Of a DNA stretch of 64,000 bases, positions 33,736 through 46,060 are shown one piece after another (within the stretch, counting starts at the first letter, position 1; the number at the start of each line of letters is the position of its first letter). Origin of the DNA: Topomyia yanbarensis (taxonomy: Eukaryota; Arthropoda; Insecta; Diptera; Culicidae); contig NC_080670.1 of the NCBI RefSeq assembly GCF_030247195.1, forward strand, positions 206,324,546 through 206,388,545, written 5' to 3'. The notes beneath the pieces are model-generated. The model saw only the letters and a list, made by a program, of their open reading frames with translations, was not told the DNA's origin and did no database searches. The translations under genes and the position numbers were made by a program.

Positions 33736-34714
33736 ATTGTCGCCGAACGAAATAATGGTCTTTTCAAGACCCAAAACCCTTTCACAGGTTCAAATACTGG
33801 AAGTTAAATAGTGGAACTCGGTATCAGCCACAGGTGCTGCAAAAGCTTCAACTTCATACTTATGGCCCAACTTTGACTTCCGGTACACATGTATGTTCTG
33901 AAAATCATGAACTGTACTAATTGTACAGCCAGAAACATGGCCCCGAGGGTGCAATTTCAACATTAGACGCTGAGATAGTGCCGATCATCATGAAGGAGCA
34001 GGAGGAGTACTATTAGAATACGTAAAGGTTACTTCTGTTACAGAATCAACCTCCCTGTGTTCGCCGATATTGAAGCTGTGGCCTGCCCAATTGTGTTTTT
34101 GCTATATGTACAGATTTACATAAAAGTTATGATTTTTGATGATTTGTCAGGTCACCTACTGAGGGGGGTGTTAGTTGTTGAAAATAAAATGAGAATAGTG
34201 TTATTTTGCATAGCGATTTTATCATCACTTTTGTATGTGTAAGTGTGATTCGGCTAATCAAACATGAAGGAAAATATGATGTCAATTGACGGTTCAGTAC
34301 TACGAATTCCTTTGAGATTGGTCTCTGTGGTGAAAATATGGTGTATACAGTTTGGTTGTGTTATTTGTTATATTTCATTGGCTATATACAGTTCATCCAG
34401 ATGCAAATAGCGCATTACATAAGGTGAAAGGAGCCCAATAAAACAAAATTGCACGACACAGTAAACACGCGTTAATTCCATTCGAAAGTTTGATTGTAAT
34501 AATGGTAAAAATGTGATATTATAATTAAGCGGGCCTTGAAATGTGCCATTGGAAAATTGGTAGAGCTAACACCTACTATGTCCCGAGATTTAGTTGTTAG
34601 CGTGGAGTGACCAGATCACTTACAAAAAACTTTTGTTTTCATAATATCATTGTCGGCCAGTGGGACTTGATAGGTTTACGACAAATATTCAGTTAGTGCA
34701 AACCTTAATAGTTT

Positions 34715-34975
34715 CATCAAGTACTACCAGAACGGGATTAACAGAATCGAGGCTGTCCAACGCAGGTTCATACGCTTCGCCCTTCGTCATCTCCCATGGC
34801 GAAACAGATTTCAGCTGCCGAGCTATGAAAACCGTTGCCAGCTAATACACCTCGATACACTCAGCATTCGGAGGGACTGCTCTCGAGCCCTGTTCCTCTC
34901 GGACTTACTCTCTGCCAGAGTGGATTGCCCTACAATCCTCGGACGTCTGGATCTTCAATCGCTAAAATAAACTGT
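34715..34975 (+). pseudogene. C-terminal fragment of a non-LTR retrotransposon ORF2
   Basis: One frame reads YYQNGINRIEAVQRRFIRFA, LRHLPWRNRFQLPSYENRCQ and LIHLDTLSIRRDCSRALFLS, then DLLSARVDCPTILGRLDLQS L. From memory of mosquito LINE ORF2 proteins, the RIExVQRRFIRFALRxLPW...RVDCPxLL segment is the region after the reverse transcriptase thumb. No RT domain precedes it here, so it is a 5'-truncated remnant, which is the usual fate of LINE insertions. Confidence 0.7.
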
Positions 34976-34999
34976 GGGCCACGGCATACTCGAGTTTAC

Positions 35000-37900
35000 T
35001 AGCCATAATCCAATAATGCATAAAGTGTGGATTAGTTTTTGTTGAAGTGTACACTCTGAAATTAGGCTTACGGAAGTATCCTTTATTTATCTCCACCATC
35101 TACGTCATTCAGTGATGATACGATTCAACACGTTATCTCAAGCAGAAAGTTTTGGTTTCGAAGAACAATCTGAAATACGGGGTTGAGAGAAAGCGTTTGA
35201 ATTAAGCTTCCCGTGTACATGGATGATGGTAAAATATAGGTACGACTACACGATCTAGCACCGCGTATCCACTATCCGTCCATTGGAAATAGGGCTATGG
35301 TGAATACCGATTTTCGGTAGTGAAATACCTGCAATGAACAAAAATAAGTAACGAACAGAAAATAATGGACATGATTTTTTGAGAATATTTCATAAGCGAA
35401 GTTCGTAGTAGTTCCCCTCTATTCACAGTGTGCCGACATAATTAGTTTGCGGCCTAAGTCACATCTTTATTCGTTGTACAGTTTAGTCTTTATCTATAGA
35501 AGAGCAAACATCTATTTAGAACCTAGTCTTTTTGGATTTGTCAGTCACATGAATCGTTTCAAATTGCACGATATGTGACTTACTGGCGCGCGACAAAGGC
35601 AGTAGCTAACAAAAAGAGCAGCTAAAGCGAAGTGTTACATTAGGCAGCTGTGTAGTTGACTTCTTTTTTCTAGTATCTTAAATACTAGATCGAATCCACA
35701 AAAAAGTCGCACAGCGGCCCGATCCCGGAATCAAGGAAGGTATAGCACCGTAAAAAAGTTCTCAGCCAAAAATTGTCAAATGAAGAAACTATTCCTCGAA
35801 TATTCTATATATCAAAACACACGGATCTCAAATTACACAAACCACGTTATGCACGTATCGAGGACAGATTCTTACGTGCCACTTGCTCCATCCAACGGCA
35901 CACAATGGAAAACCTTGCGCCGTAGCTGCTAAGGAAAATACATCTACTGCAATCAAACCTGTCCTGACAATCTTCAGTATCTTCCGTTAAATCACCGACT
36001 GTTTCTAGTTTCTCTAAATCAACAACCAGCATCGTCACCAGCGCTGCCACACAAGACAATAGACAGTACATCGACAGCGATGATAGCAAAAATTTTCCAG
36101 CTAGATGTCATTCAAGTGGAACATTTATTTGCAACATTGCAAATTTCTCAGATATTATCCGTAGCTGTATTTATTTTTTAAATCAATAGTTTCACTCACC
36201 TGTTGATTGGTATATAACGGATTAGCTTATCCGCTAGTGTTCAGTTGGTTCAGCTGCCTTCACTAGTATCCAAATTTTGTGCTATAGTTCGAAGAAATTC
36301 ATCTAAAAAAATTACATTGTGATTTACATTTATTTTAATTTTCTTATATATTTTCTCAACAGTATAAAATTTCTTTTCATTAACTTCACTGTCCTGTCAA
36401 AGAATCTGCTCTATTACTACAAGAGAGTTAAAAATTGTTTTATTTTCTTCCATCCTTCGCCCGTTCAAATATTTCACAAAATGGCATTCATCACAAATAT
36501 GTAGCTGGTTCTTTAGTCACAATCGTCAAACAAACTCCTCCATCGCAACTTATCCTTCTACACTACGACGGATCGGTAGTCGTTATTGAACACTGATTTA
36601 CATTATCTAAATAAATAAAATAAATCTATCCACGCTTTCGAACTCTGGAACAAATTACCGATCGAGTCGCGTCGACATCAAAGTTGGCGGCGACGACGAC
36701 GTTCTGCTTGTTGTTGGATGGAGAGCACAAAAGCAATAAGTGGGACGATGGCACTCGTTAGTGCCTTTTTTGTCGAGGAAACTACCTGCAAACTGTGAAC
36801 AAATATGTTACACGCTTCCTATCTTTTCATTAAAAAATGGGTAACTTTCGGTTTTTTTTTTCTCGAAACGGGATCTACATTATTCTAACATGAAATATGG
36901 AACAGTTTTTTTTTGTTATCTTCAAAGGTTTTCTAACATTCAAAAAGTTATTGTTTTACGCTTAGTTTTGTTTCTTATCGCTCTAAAGGGTTATACTGTG
37001 TAGCCAAACCAGTTACAAAATGTACTCAGTGTAGAGCCGAGGAAAAAGTTTTCTCCGCATTACGTATTTACTTTTGGTTTTGTTGCATCGGGTACCGCAA
37101 ACAAATCGTCCCATACTCTTATAAGTAGTAGTCAAAATAATAGATGCTAGTTATAGATATAGAGCTGGTGTATATCTAGATTTGAATAACGCTCACCCCG
37201 AAACATCAACAAATTCAGGATTGCAACTTTTCTCGTTCCATATGTGTGTATGTGTTTATATTTATATTTACTCTGGGAGCTATCTGCTAAAACTGCCATA
37301 AAAGTTGGCTGGCACCTACACCGTGTTTCGCGTTTGCTTCGCAAACATCAACCGTTGGCGAAACTTGTTTTTGCTTCTCTGCATGCAGTTAGTGTGCGGA
37401 CTTCACTTCATATCACATCGAAATTTATTTGTTTTATAGCTAACTGACGTGCTTGAAGTTTGATTTTATCGTTCATTTTCGAAAAATACTCATCCGGTTC
37501 ACTTCATCTAAAAAAGAGTCCATTCTATTCTATTCGATTTTTGTTTCTTTCAAGTTGTACATGGAACTCGTCACGTTATTGATTTAATTTTTTGACAGTT
37601 CACTTGGAAAAATGTACACTAATTGCAAACTAGTCAAAATGAATTGGTTTATGTCCCTGTTAGCACTAAACGTTGCTGACTTAACCTCAATATTCCTCTA
37701 ATTTTTGTCGTGATTTAAAAAATAGCAAAAATTCGCTTGAAAAATTGTTCCTAACTCGAAAAGGAAAATTGCTGGATAACTAGGGGCCAACACGGGTAGG
37801 CAAACCGTCTATTAATCTCTCATACAAAGGGGGCATGTAGCGACCTGATTTTACCCCTGGCAGACCTGGCCTTTATTGTTTTTTTGTGTGGAAGAGCCTC

Positions 37901-39600
37901 TAAATTACGAACTTGTTTGTATGCAGGTGTAATCAGATGAGTTTCGATAAAAGTGTAAATAAAATTGCGATTAGGTTCGACGAAGAAAATGATCTAGTCC
38001 GTTACGGGGTCGTTATTTACCTAAACAATTTTTCAACACCATTACATCTTTTACTGAAGACGCTAAAGCTCTGCATAAAGACTTAACATCTCAATCTTTG
38101 ATTCACCCTTTATCTATCGATGTAATCTCAATCGAGTAAGAAACCTGTCAATTGCATGCAAATCGACGAAATATATCTTCGAATCAGTGACAGTTCTCCT
38201 ATTCGATTAGAATGTCACTGACAGAACAAACGATTGAAATGTCTAGTCCTTGTACATATGTTCAGCGTCTCTAAAGTTTTTTTTTGCCAGTGCCCACTTG
38301 ACACTCGTGTTGATCAAACTGCAACAGTGCAGCATTCCAGTCCAACTTGCAACTGGGTAACTGGTAAACAGTTTGTAGTTTTTGCACGTGGTCAGCATGC
38401 TTTGATCTGCTATTTACGCTTTGACCGACGTTTCGAAATATCCAATTTAAATCAATCACCTCGATGTGGCCTTTGGAGTGAAAATGATTAGCTTTCAGCT
38501 GCTGTTTTTTTGTTCATTTTTTTATAATCAAGTGACCATTTTTACATTTTCCTCTGCGATTTGATTTCGATGAAATGATGTTCCATTTTAAATTAGTTTT
38601 TTTTCCTTTCTCTTCTATTGTCGATGCAGTTCTTATGGCTTTTTATACGATGTGTTCGTTTTCTGACCCTAGTCACAGCTCCGGGTTTTTTTCCTTCTTC
38701 TACTCTGCTTTATTTGACAAGTACGTGTTTGGGTTTTGATGAAGTGATTTAAAACTGTATCATACCTGATATAAATAAACATGCCGTCGTGATTTTGTGT
38801 ACGGAGCTGTGGATGCAGTTGAGTTTGACCGATTGGTGAATGCTAGACAACAGCTGAGTTCTATAAGAGACGGTAACCCGAGGACCATTTATCCTTACTT
38901 TTAACCAAGTTTCAGATTAGAAACGAATAAGATTCGGACGCCATAATCAATTGTAATCCCTTCAAGTTTATTTTCTTTTTAACACTACAGCCCTCCTCCC
39001 AAGTCCAGTAGTCGTTTGTTTGCCTCCAATTTCGCCGTGTAAACGATGTTTTCCTCCAAATTTTAAAATCTAAACGGCTCAATACTAACGCAGTTGGGTA
39101 ACTTTTCTAGCACATTTTCGTAGCGCCCTCTAGTTTGTGTCAGGACAAGAAGGAAGTATATCCAAACGAGCAGAAATTCATCGTGGCCTTAATATGAATA
39201 CTTATAGGACATTTGCTTCTTAGGATCTATCAAATTTATCATGGCCTTCTCACAAGACGGTGTATAATTTTTCGTAGTCATTATCCACACTATTTTTCCA
39301 ATGAACGGCTAGTTACGACGAGTAGTCTACAACAAAGCTTCAATAGCCTACCGCTCGCCAGTGATTATTCAAACGCACTGTTTCGTTTACTGGGAACGCC
39401 TGTCGAAACCGAAGCAGGCGGTGCAGATTTGCAGCGCTAACATTGACAACGTTTTGGATTATTCTCGAGTCGGCCATTGTTTTTTCGGTATCGGTGTGAA
39501 CAATAAATTCAAACGAGCAGGATTGTGAATATCGAAGAAAGTGTAAAAATGTACCAAAATAAAAGTTTTGCGATAGGACGCCAGTGATTGATAACCGAAA
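35000..39600. other. Gene-free stretch
   Basis: No exon or RNA gene was recognised. Frames of 60-85 residues occur on both strands. The largest (35847-36089 minus, 80 residues; 38234-38491 plus, 85 residues) show no domain or splice continuation that I can identify. A small inverted pair, cagtgaca / tgtcactg, lies at about 38187-38222. Confidence 0.4.
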
Positions 39601-39650
39601 ATGGGTAACAGTGGCGGTATCCCCAAACAGGGCACTGATGGATGCACAAA

Positions 39651-39761
39651 ATGGAGGAAATGCCAACGACGCTAAGAGTCGCCAAGATAGTCGAAAAAAT
39701 AGAAATGAAAGGTGGACCATTCTGGGTTCGGGTAGAAAACGGCAACAATCAGTATAAATAA
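39651..39761 (+). other. Short coding-like frame, unknown
   Basis: A 36-codon frame reads MEEMPTTLRVAKIVEKIEMK, then GGPFWVRVENGNNQYK and a stop. It looks protein-like but has no partner exon and matches nothing I can name. The opposite strand has a 185-residue frame over the same DNA (39340-39897), so the coding strand, if any, is uncertain. Confidence 0.15.
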
Positions 39762-40434
39762 AATTTCGATCGGTTCTGTTTTGAAGCAAAATGATTTTGT
39801 GAAGTCGGTCCTTCTCGACATAGAAAAGATCAATCACGCTCGTGAGATGATTTATATGCTCGAGTAACAAGAGGTCAACTGGTTTATAATTTATCAAAAT
39901 CTAAAGATGAAGGTTCCAACCATGAAGATTGGAGTGGTATTTCGTAGCAATAGGGTATCTGCGTCAGTGAGAGTTTTCACGTTATGAAAACGAAAATGAC
40001 CGCAAAGCATGTGACAGAACTCTCAGCTCGGTACGAAGAACGGATTTCCGCCAGCTTCACATGTCACGAAACAGAAGGAACAGCATTTGAAAAGGGAGGG
40101 GATGTAAACCTGAACGGCAAAAAAGGAAAGCCAATAACATCGAAAAGGAAGAACACAGCAGGAACAGCGACATCTGCAGCTGCGTAAAAGTTGGGGACAA
40201 TAAAATGACGGAACTGTCGGAGGAAAGCGAACCAACCAATTGTTCTAAACAATCTGGATTAGTGCCATGAGGTCGCATGGTCAGGATACTAACGCCTAAC
40301 ATTAAAATCCAACACAACAATGTCCAACGTTTGAAGGTAAACAAAAATGCGTTAGCTCATAAACTGCGTTATTGTTGGAAATATGGACCGATGATAACAA
40401 TCTAGAATATGCTATATTAGGTTCCCCAAAGGAT

Positions 40435-40650
40435 ACATTGGAGTGAATCTATTTGTGCATTGAGGGCACAAAACTTAACCTAAATTTGGGTTGATTTTTG
40501 TTTCGAATTCATCTCGTCAGTAACTAGCACCAAATGGGTGTCTAGTTAGATGATCAATTGGTGGATTGTTAGTTACGGGCTTAGTGAATTACAAATGCCG
40601 TCACGTCATTCCGGTTATGTGCCTGATATTACTCACCCATCCTTTTGCAC
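40435..40650. repeat. Composite of two MITE ends
   Basis: 40440-40530 has gaatctatttgtgcattgag, gcacaaaacttaacct and gtttcgaattcatctcgtca, the same succession as the reverse complement of 7145-7250. 40610-40650 contains ccggttatgtgcctgatatt actcacccatcc, the reverse complement of the ends seen at 47768 and 50012. Neither has its opposite terminus here. Confidence 0.5.
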
Positions 40651-40929
40651 ATGCAAGAAAAACAAAGTTGCTTTTTTGATCTGATGCTGATAAACATTTT
40701 TACACAGTAGTTGTGCCAGTTGCATTCATCCACTCATACATCGAGTGAAGATATGTGACCACATATTTGCTTTACTATCCCCTGACTTGTCTTTCAATTT
40801 GCTCAATTAGTCATTAAGGTTTCATTTTGCGTCGGTATCTAATCCAGTCCAGAAATGGACTCTCCTGAAAAGACCCAGCAGATGGTAAAATGGATGTCGA
40901 ACAAGATTCGTCATCGAAGACTCCCGATT

Positions 40930-41540
40930 CCCCGTTTAAGATCACTCATTAACGCCATCAAACCCTATCAGATCTTCTTTCTGATAAAAGATAATCCGCT
41001 AAAGATTTTAAAATTTTCAAAAGAAATATTCAAAAGCAACCAGATAACGTTTGCAGCGATAAGTGTTTTATAAAAGACTACCGCATCTACATGCCTGGGC
41101 ACAAAGTTAAGATCGACGGTGTGGTCACCGATTCGAGTTTGTCCTGCGTGGATCTACTAAAGCACGGGGTGGACTTTAGCTATTTCAAGGGCCTCTAGCT
41201 CTAGTACTGTACGAAGCAAAATTGTGCTTTCTCTTTAAACTCGTATCTGATCCGGTATTAGCGAGACTGTTTTGCGTTTGATTACGTCCTCTTAGACAAG
41301 AATCGCCTACCAATTTTGTTATCGCGCCTTATGTATTGCAGCATTGCACTATAAATAGAAGGTTATGGGTCATTGCAGCAATAGAGTTTGACGGGAAAAT
41401 TGTGCAGAGAATCGTGAGGATTGCTGTCGCAATGAGAATGCTGAAAAATGTGCTTATTGTGGGAAGAGTACTCAATCTGTTAGCATGTCCCACGCACAAA
41501 CAGTGTCCGAGGAATCTGCAGACGCTCCAAGAATTCTTTT
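40930..41540 (+). pseudogene. Non-LTR retrotransposon ORF1 fragment with partial zinc knuckle
   Basis: In frame pieces are PYQIFFLIKDNPLKILKFSK (about 40963-41025), KDYRIYMPGHKVKIDGVVTD with SSLSCVDLLKHGVDFSYFKG L to a stop at 41196, and, about 200 bp on, ENREDCCRNENAEKCAYCGK S (about 41405-41470). KCAYCGK matches the second half of the ORF1 zinc-knuckle pair. The middle of ORF1 is missing. This is the longest of the ORF1 remnants here. Confidence 0.65.
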
Positions 41541-41586
41541 GAAGAAATATTGAAAAGAGCTACGTCACTCACCACGACAAATAAAT

Positions 41587-42862
41587 GGCTAGCGTCGTCC
41601 AAAAGGGGGTAACCCACATTTTTTCCCGAAATATTTTTTTTTTGCATTTTTTACAGTTCTAAGTAATTCACGTGTATTGTCATTTGAGAAATTAGAAAAT
41701 ATTTTCTTGGTTTTCTTCTATTAGAAGTCAAAGTTGACCACGAAAGTAATCCCAGTACTAGCTGGCGTCCAAAAAGAGATTAACCCCACGTTGTGTCTTG
41801 GTGAAATTCGAGTTTTCTCGTTCGTTTTCCGAGATTTCAGAAAAAAATAGTTGATCGATTCGCCGTCTAAAAATGTGTAGTAGTTCTCATATCGGTGAAC
41901 TGGATATAGTACTGATTTTAGTTGGCTTTTCATTGTTCGTTGACGTTTCGGCTCAAAACAGTCCTTCCTGAAGGTGAGTGTCGCTCACATACTTGCTATG
42001 TATGACTATTTCCTATCTAATATATATTTCTCGTACAAATGTCTATTGTTGAGCGCATTTTTTCGAAAAATCCAGTGAATTTATGGCTCTACATTGAAAG
42101 TTGATTGAGCAATAATGGATCAATCGAAAAAACAGTACAATGTGGGGCGGGCACAGTGTAGTTAGTAAATCGATTGTCTTATGCGCAGCTCACCTGGGTT
42201 CGATTCCCAACCTCGCACATAGGGTTAGTGATTTTTCGAAAAATTCCAAAGATTTCTCTAACCCGAAAAGAGGTGAATGACCGTATGGTTAAAACCTGTA
42301 TAATAAAAAAACTACATAAAAACGTCGAATCAATTATCTTTCGTTATAGAGTTATGGTGTCTTCGGAAAAGTTGCTGCATGGCACCTATCGCCTTATTTG
42401 TTTGAATCATACCAGCTCGGAATTCAGTCGCTGGGGCGGCGCTGTTTTTTTAGTAAAGCTAGATAGAAATGTGGTCTCTTGGACAGAGTTGTAGGGCCTA
42501 TGATTTTACTTATATCTTCTGAAGCTGCAAACTTTGTAGGTCCTGTATGTTTCGAGATAGAGCATGTTTTGGTAAACAATTTTACTGAAATGATCAAATG
42601 AAGCGCTAGATACTATGCAATAACTTTGCCAAAGATAAGGAAAGGTAACCCCAGGGTTAGCCCCCCGAATTACGAAAATGCTTGTGAATTGAACAGTAGT
42701 ACATGTAATGATCTTATTTTTTCTAAACAGCATGGGCCAGTGAACTACTAATAAAATATTGTATTCTTACAATAAAAACAATGTTAACTTGGAAATGCGG
42801 GAGTTTTTCCATTTCCCGTGAAAAAATGTTAAATGTGGGTTAGCCCCTTTTGGACTCCAGCC
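41587..42862. mobile_element. Non-autonomous DNA element, about 1.28 kb, with inverted termini and a nested SINE
   Basis: The left end contains gtccaaaagggggtaaccca cattttttcccg and the right end its inverted partner, cgggaaaat... then tgtgggttagccccttttgg actccagcc (in the order cgtgaaaaaatgtt, aaatgtggg). A third, diverged copy of the end motif, ggcgtccaaaaagagattaa cccc, lies inside at 41762-41786. The SINE at 42143-42311 is inserted within it. No transposase frame is present. Confidence 0.6.
42143..42311 (+). mobile_element. tRNA-derived SINE
   Basis: The head ggggcgggcacagtgtagtt agtaaatcg resembles a tRNA 5' half with an A box. GGTTCGATTCC at 42197-42207 is a perfect Pol III B box. The body includes agggttagtg...tctaacccga aaagaggtgaatgacc and a ggttaaaacctgtataat end followed by A's. 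This arrangement matches mosquito tRNA-related SINEs (Feilai-like, by memory). It is nested in the element at 41587-42862. Confidence 0.8.
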
Positions 42863-42892
42863 ATTCACTTATTATCTGCTATTTATGTATTT

Positions 42893-43640
42893 TCGTATCG
42901 CTCAAGCTCGAGTTTTTAATAATATTTCTCCATTTCTGTATTTTTTTTCTTCCGGAACAGCTCTACTTCAAAGTTTAATCCGGCGCAGTGAACAGGGCAA
43001 CGATAATAATCTTCATTATAACACCGAAATATCTTTCCTCACGGGACATCAACTTACACATACCGAAGTGCTCCAGGTTTGGATAGTATCAAATTAAGTG
43101 AGTGGCCAAGTGCTTCGTAAACGGTGCAGTGACAGAAGTGATAATTGAAACAGAAAAATTGAAATTGATTTGAAAGAAACACATTTCGGAACGGCGTTGG
43201 TTGGAAACGGGTAAGAATAACAACTCCTCTAGATGATTGAAGAATTTTGCCGGTAAGTCGATTGAGTAATATTGTATCTCGTGAAGGTGGAGTGATAAAG
43301 GTGTATTTTAGTATCGCTGAAGCTCGAGTTTCTAATATTTCTCCATTTCGTTTTTCTTCCTGAACAGCTGAGTGAACAGGACAACGATAAATCTGCATTA
43401 TAACGTCGAAATATCTTTCCTCACGGTACATCAACTTACACATGCCAAAGTGCTCAAGGTGTGGATATTATCAAATAAAGTGAGTTGCGGTGCAGTGGCA
43501 AAAAAATGAAACAGAAAAATTGAAACTGATTTGAAAGAAACACATTTTGAAACGGCGTTGGTTGGAAATAGGTGAGAATAACAATTACGCTCGATCACTG
43601 AAGACGTTTGTCGGTAAGTCGATTGAGTGATATTGTACCG
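42893..43640 (+). repeat. Tandem duplication of a dispersed repeat, unit about 415 bp
   Basis: The first unit starts at gtatcgctcaagctcgagtt (about 42893) and the second at gtatcgctgaagctcgagtt (about 43310). Both continue with atttctccatttc, gtgaacaggrcaacgata, cgaaatatctttcctcacgg, catcaacttacacat and gaaacagaaaaattgaaa, ending in an acggcgttggttggaaa phrase. A partial third tail lies at 43650-43720. A further copy is at 47205-47600. Confidence 0.7.
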
Positions 43641-44519
43641 AGTGATAAAAAATGTAATTGATTAGAAAGAAACAATAACGGCGTTGGTTAGAAACAAGTA
43701 TGACAATGGTAGAAATAACTACAATACCAAGTTCAATGATACAAGATTTGTCATTATGTCGAAAAAAGTGAAATATCAAACTCAAGGTCGACTGCTCGGG
43801 CGATGACAACGGTTAGTGAAGCTTTGTGTAGCTTAGATACATATGAATAATCGAATTTTTTCCATGCTTTACTCGAAAGTGATTATAAAGTGTTTTAGCA
43901 ATAGATATTTTACGACAGATATCCCTATTTTCGTTTGAGGTCAATATACTTCCCGAAATCAAGGCAGGCTGTGCAATTTTGCTGCGTTCACATTTGAAAT
44001 TGATCGTTTCCAAACGAAATGAGTCTTTTTAATAGATACGTCTATTTGAAAAAGTATCGCAGAAAAAATAATGGATATCTATTTTGTAGCTGGCGGTTTC
44101 CCTACCCATAATCTCTTAAAACATTCCACAATTTCATGGCGGCTGATTTTACAAATTTCAGAATGACAACCAATTCTAGATAAGGACTGCCAGATACCAT
44201 AAGTGATGCAAAATCTGTGTTCATCACACCAGGAAGGGAATAAAAACGCAATCGTCCATTTAATGCACTGCAAACATGACAGTATCTCATCAGACTGTCC
44301 CCCTTTCCCGGAATTTAGGTCAAAGTGACAGAAAGCTCGAAAAAAGCAACACTATCAGAGAGAGAGAGAATTAGCAAACTGTTCGAGCTTGACGACCACA
44401 TCAACCGGCATGAGTTTCTAGGTATTGTTTTATTCATAGGTACTAAATGGTGCGGAAAGTGTCATTCGACAAAGTTCGCTTCAAGGATTACGATTTAGTA
44501 AATAACACAACTAAATAAT

Positions 44520-44640
44520 CGGAGGTTAACCGCTACTGTGGGACACCCACCGGGTAGTCGGGTGGGTGTGTAGGGTTTGTACACAGTTTGCTTGGTCAAA
44601 GCAGGCTGTGTACTGTACCACCTCAGTGGTCGTCACAGCT
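44520..44640. other. Cluster of short hairpins
   Basis: cacccacc/ggtgggtg (about 44546-44569) and gtacacag/ctgtgtac (about 44579-44617) form two adjacent 8-bp stems, the second reinforced by gcttgg/aaagc pairing. It does not fold as a tRNA. Function is unknown. Confidence 0.3.
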
Positions 44641-45013
44641 GTCAATTTTGAACGAAATGAAAACTAGAAAAAATTGAGAAAGGAAAAAGAAAATTATTAC
44701 AATGGAAGATCTCCAATTACTCGAACTGAACCTTGTTGTTTATTTATCCAGTCTCAACATTCTTCTGTAATAATTATACTTTTCTAACGAATGCCCTCCG
44801 GCCTAATGGAGCGTTTTCCGATTCCTGGAATCCGGTTTCCATTGAAACTGGTGCTTTCTCCGAACAATAAGATTTTATTTAGAATCCAACTCAAAATTGT
44901 TCATTTCGATTAGTAAGCAAATTAAACGTCCGGTTCAGTGATAACAAATTTACCGGTTGGAATTGTTGGTCCGTACCCAAACTGGATTTACTTTTGCTGG
45001 CAGATGCTGACAG

Positions 45014-45700
45014 CTACTTGGCATGCAAACTATCCCTTCCAGGGATAGTTTCGCATTCATAGCCCCACTTCTTACTGATAAACTCCGTTCGGTTTCCCCA
45101 GTACCGTGTTCGAAGGGCTAGGAGAATGTTTGAACCATGGTTATACAGCTTACAATCTGTACAGGAAACGGAATTAGAAAATAAGGCAACAAAATTAATC
45201 CACCCACAACCCGCAACGCAACGAAAGGCAAAGGTTTCATCATTTAACTTTTCGCTCCAAATTGCATTTGCGCTGGAGGCAGACGACGCCTTCCCCGGTA
45301 CCAAACTAACAACTAACGTGCACGCACTCACCACATGCAAATATCTTATTTCTTATGCGAAATGCTGATGGGGCGCTCCTCTAGCTGGCAGCTTCTGAAC
45401 CATTCAAAAGAATACGCTAAAATGGCTAAAACTGAAAATGAGGATACGGTGCTTGGTAGGCAAATGAAGCACTGCGACGAGGTTGGCATAATTTCCGGTG
45501 CTTGTTGTATCGAAAGAGGCATAGACACATCCATGTACGGTACGGTGAAGGATGAGGAGATCGAGAAGGGATCTCGGGGAGGGAGATCGTTTCGCTTCTT
45601 TTGTCGTCGAATAGTGGAAAATAGGATTAGGATTATTGGGGTGGTTTGGATCCCTGGAGGGAGACTTTTTGATGCAGATTAGAAGATACTCTATGTACTA
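45014..45700. other. Overlapping unassigned frames on both strands
   Basis: A minus-strand frame (45014-45340, 108 residues) begins MHVVSACTLVVSLVPGKASS and could pass for a signal peptide, but it lacks a recognisable domain or splice partner. Plus-strand frames at 45126-45368 (80) and 45335-45682 (115, rich in E/K/R/G) cover the same DNA. With frames on both strands and no family match, coding status is unresolved. Confidence 0.15.
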
Positions 45701-45734
45701 GTGTGAAAACGAGCTTTTCACACGGTTACGTCAT

Positions 45735-46060
45735 CCACTGCTGGGAAGCTCTTGACAAGCTCTGGTTCGAAAATTTTTGCAATCCGGTCCTTAGCTACAG
45801 TGATGACAGCTTTTTATTGCTCTCCAATTTTCTTCACTAAATGAATCAACTTTTCCGGAATTATTTTCACTGTAAACTATTTTACAAAACTACTAGTACT
45901 AACAGATTTTGCAGTCTGATTTCCATGAACTTTCTCTACGAACAGCATCGCGTTGAAAGCATTGGCAATTTTAGTGCCGAAAATTTGCGTCGCCTGCTTT
46001 GCCTTCGATAGGTGTAAACCACGAAAAATTATAGTGATTCTTTAACAAGAGATTGGCGTC
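45735..46060 (-). pseudogene. Possible DNA transposase remnant (P-element/THAP-like)
   Basis: One minus-strand frame with two internal stops reads GLHLSKAKQATQIFGTKIAN AFNAML, then FTVKIIPEKLIHLVKKIGEQ and KAVITVAKDRIAKIFEPELV KSF. The LSKAKQATQIFGTKIANA pattern recalls the LSKMKVxLAAQxFSxSVA segment of P-element/THAP9-type transposases; this is from memory and is tentative. A second frame just upstream (46042-46281, 79 residues) could belong to the same copy. Confidence 0.35.

Noticed and set aside
39651..39761. Tudor-domain-like reading of the short frame
   Set aside because: The resemblance is only a few residues (FWVRVENG) and no conserved aromatic cage could be identified.
39340..39897. 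185-residue minus-strand frame
   Set aside because: No domain, signal peptide or splice partner was recognised; the opposite strand also has protein-like frames, so length alone was not accepted.
42143..42230. tRNA gene suggested by the B box and tRNA-like head
   Set aside because: The cloverleaf is incomplete (no acceptor stem pairing) and the sequence continues into a SINE body and A-rich tail.
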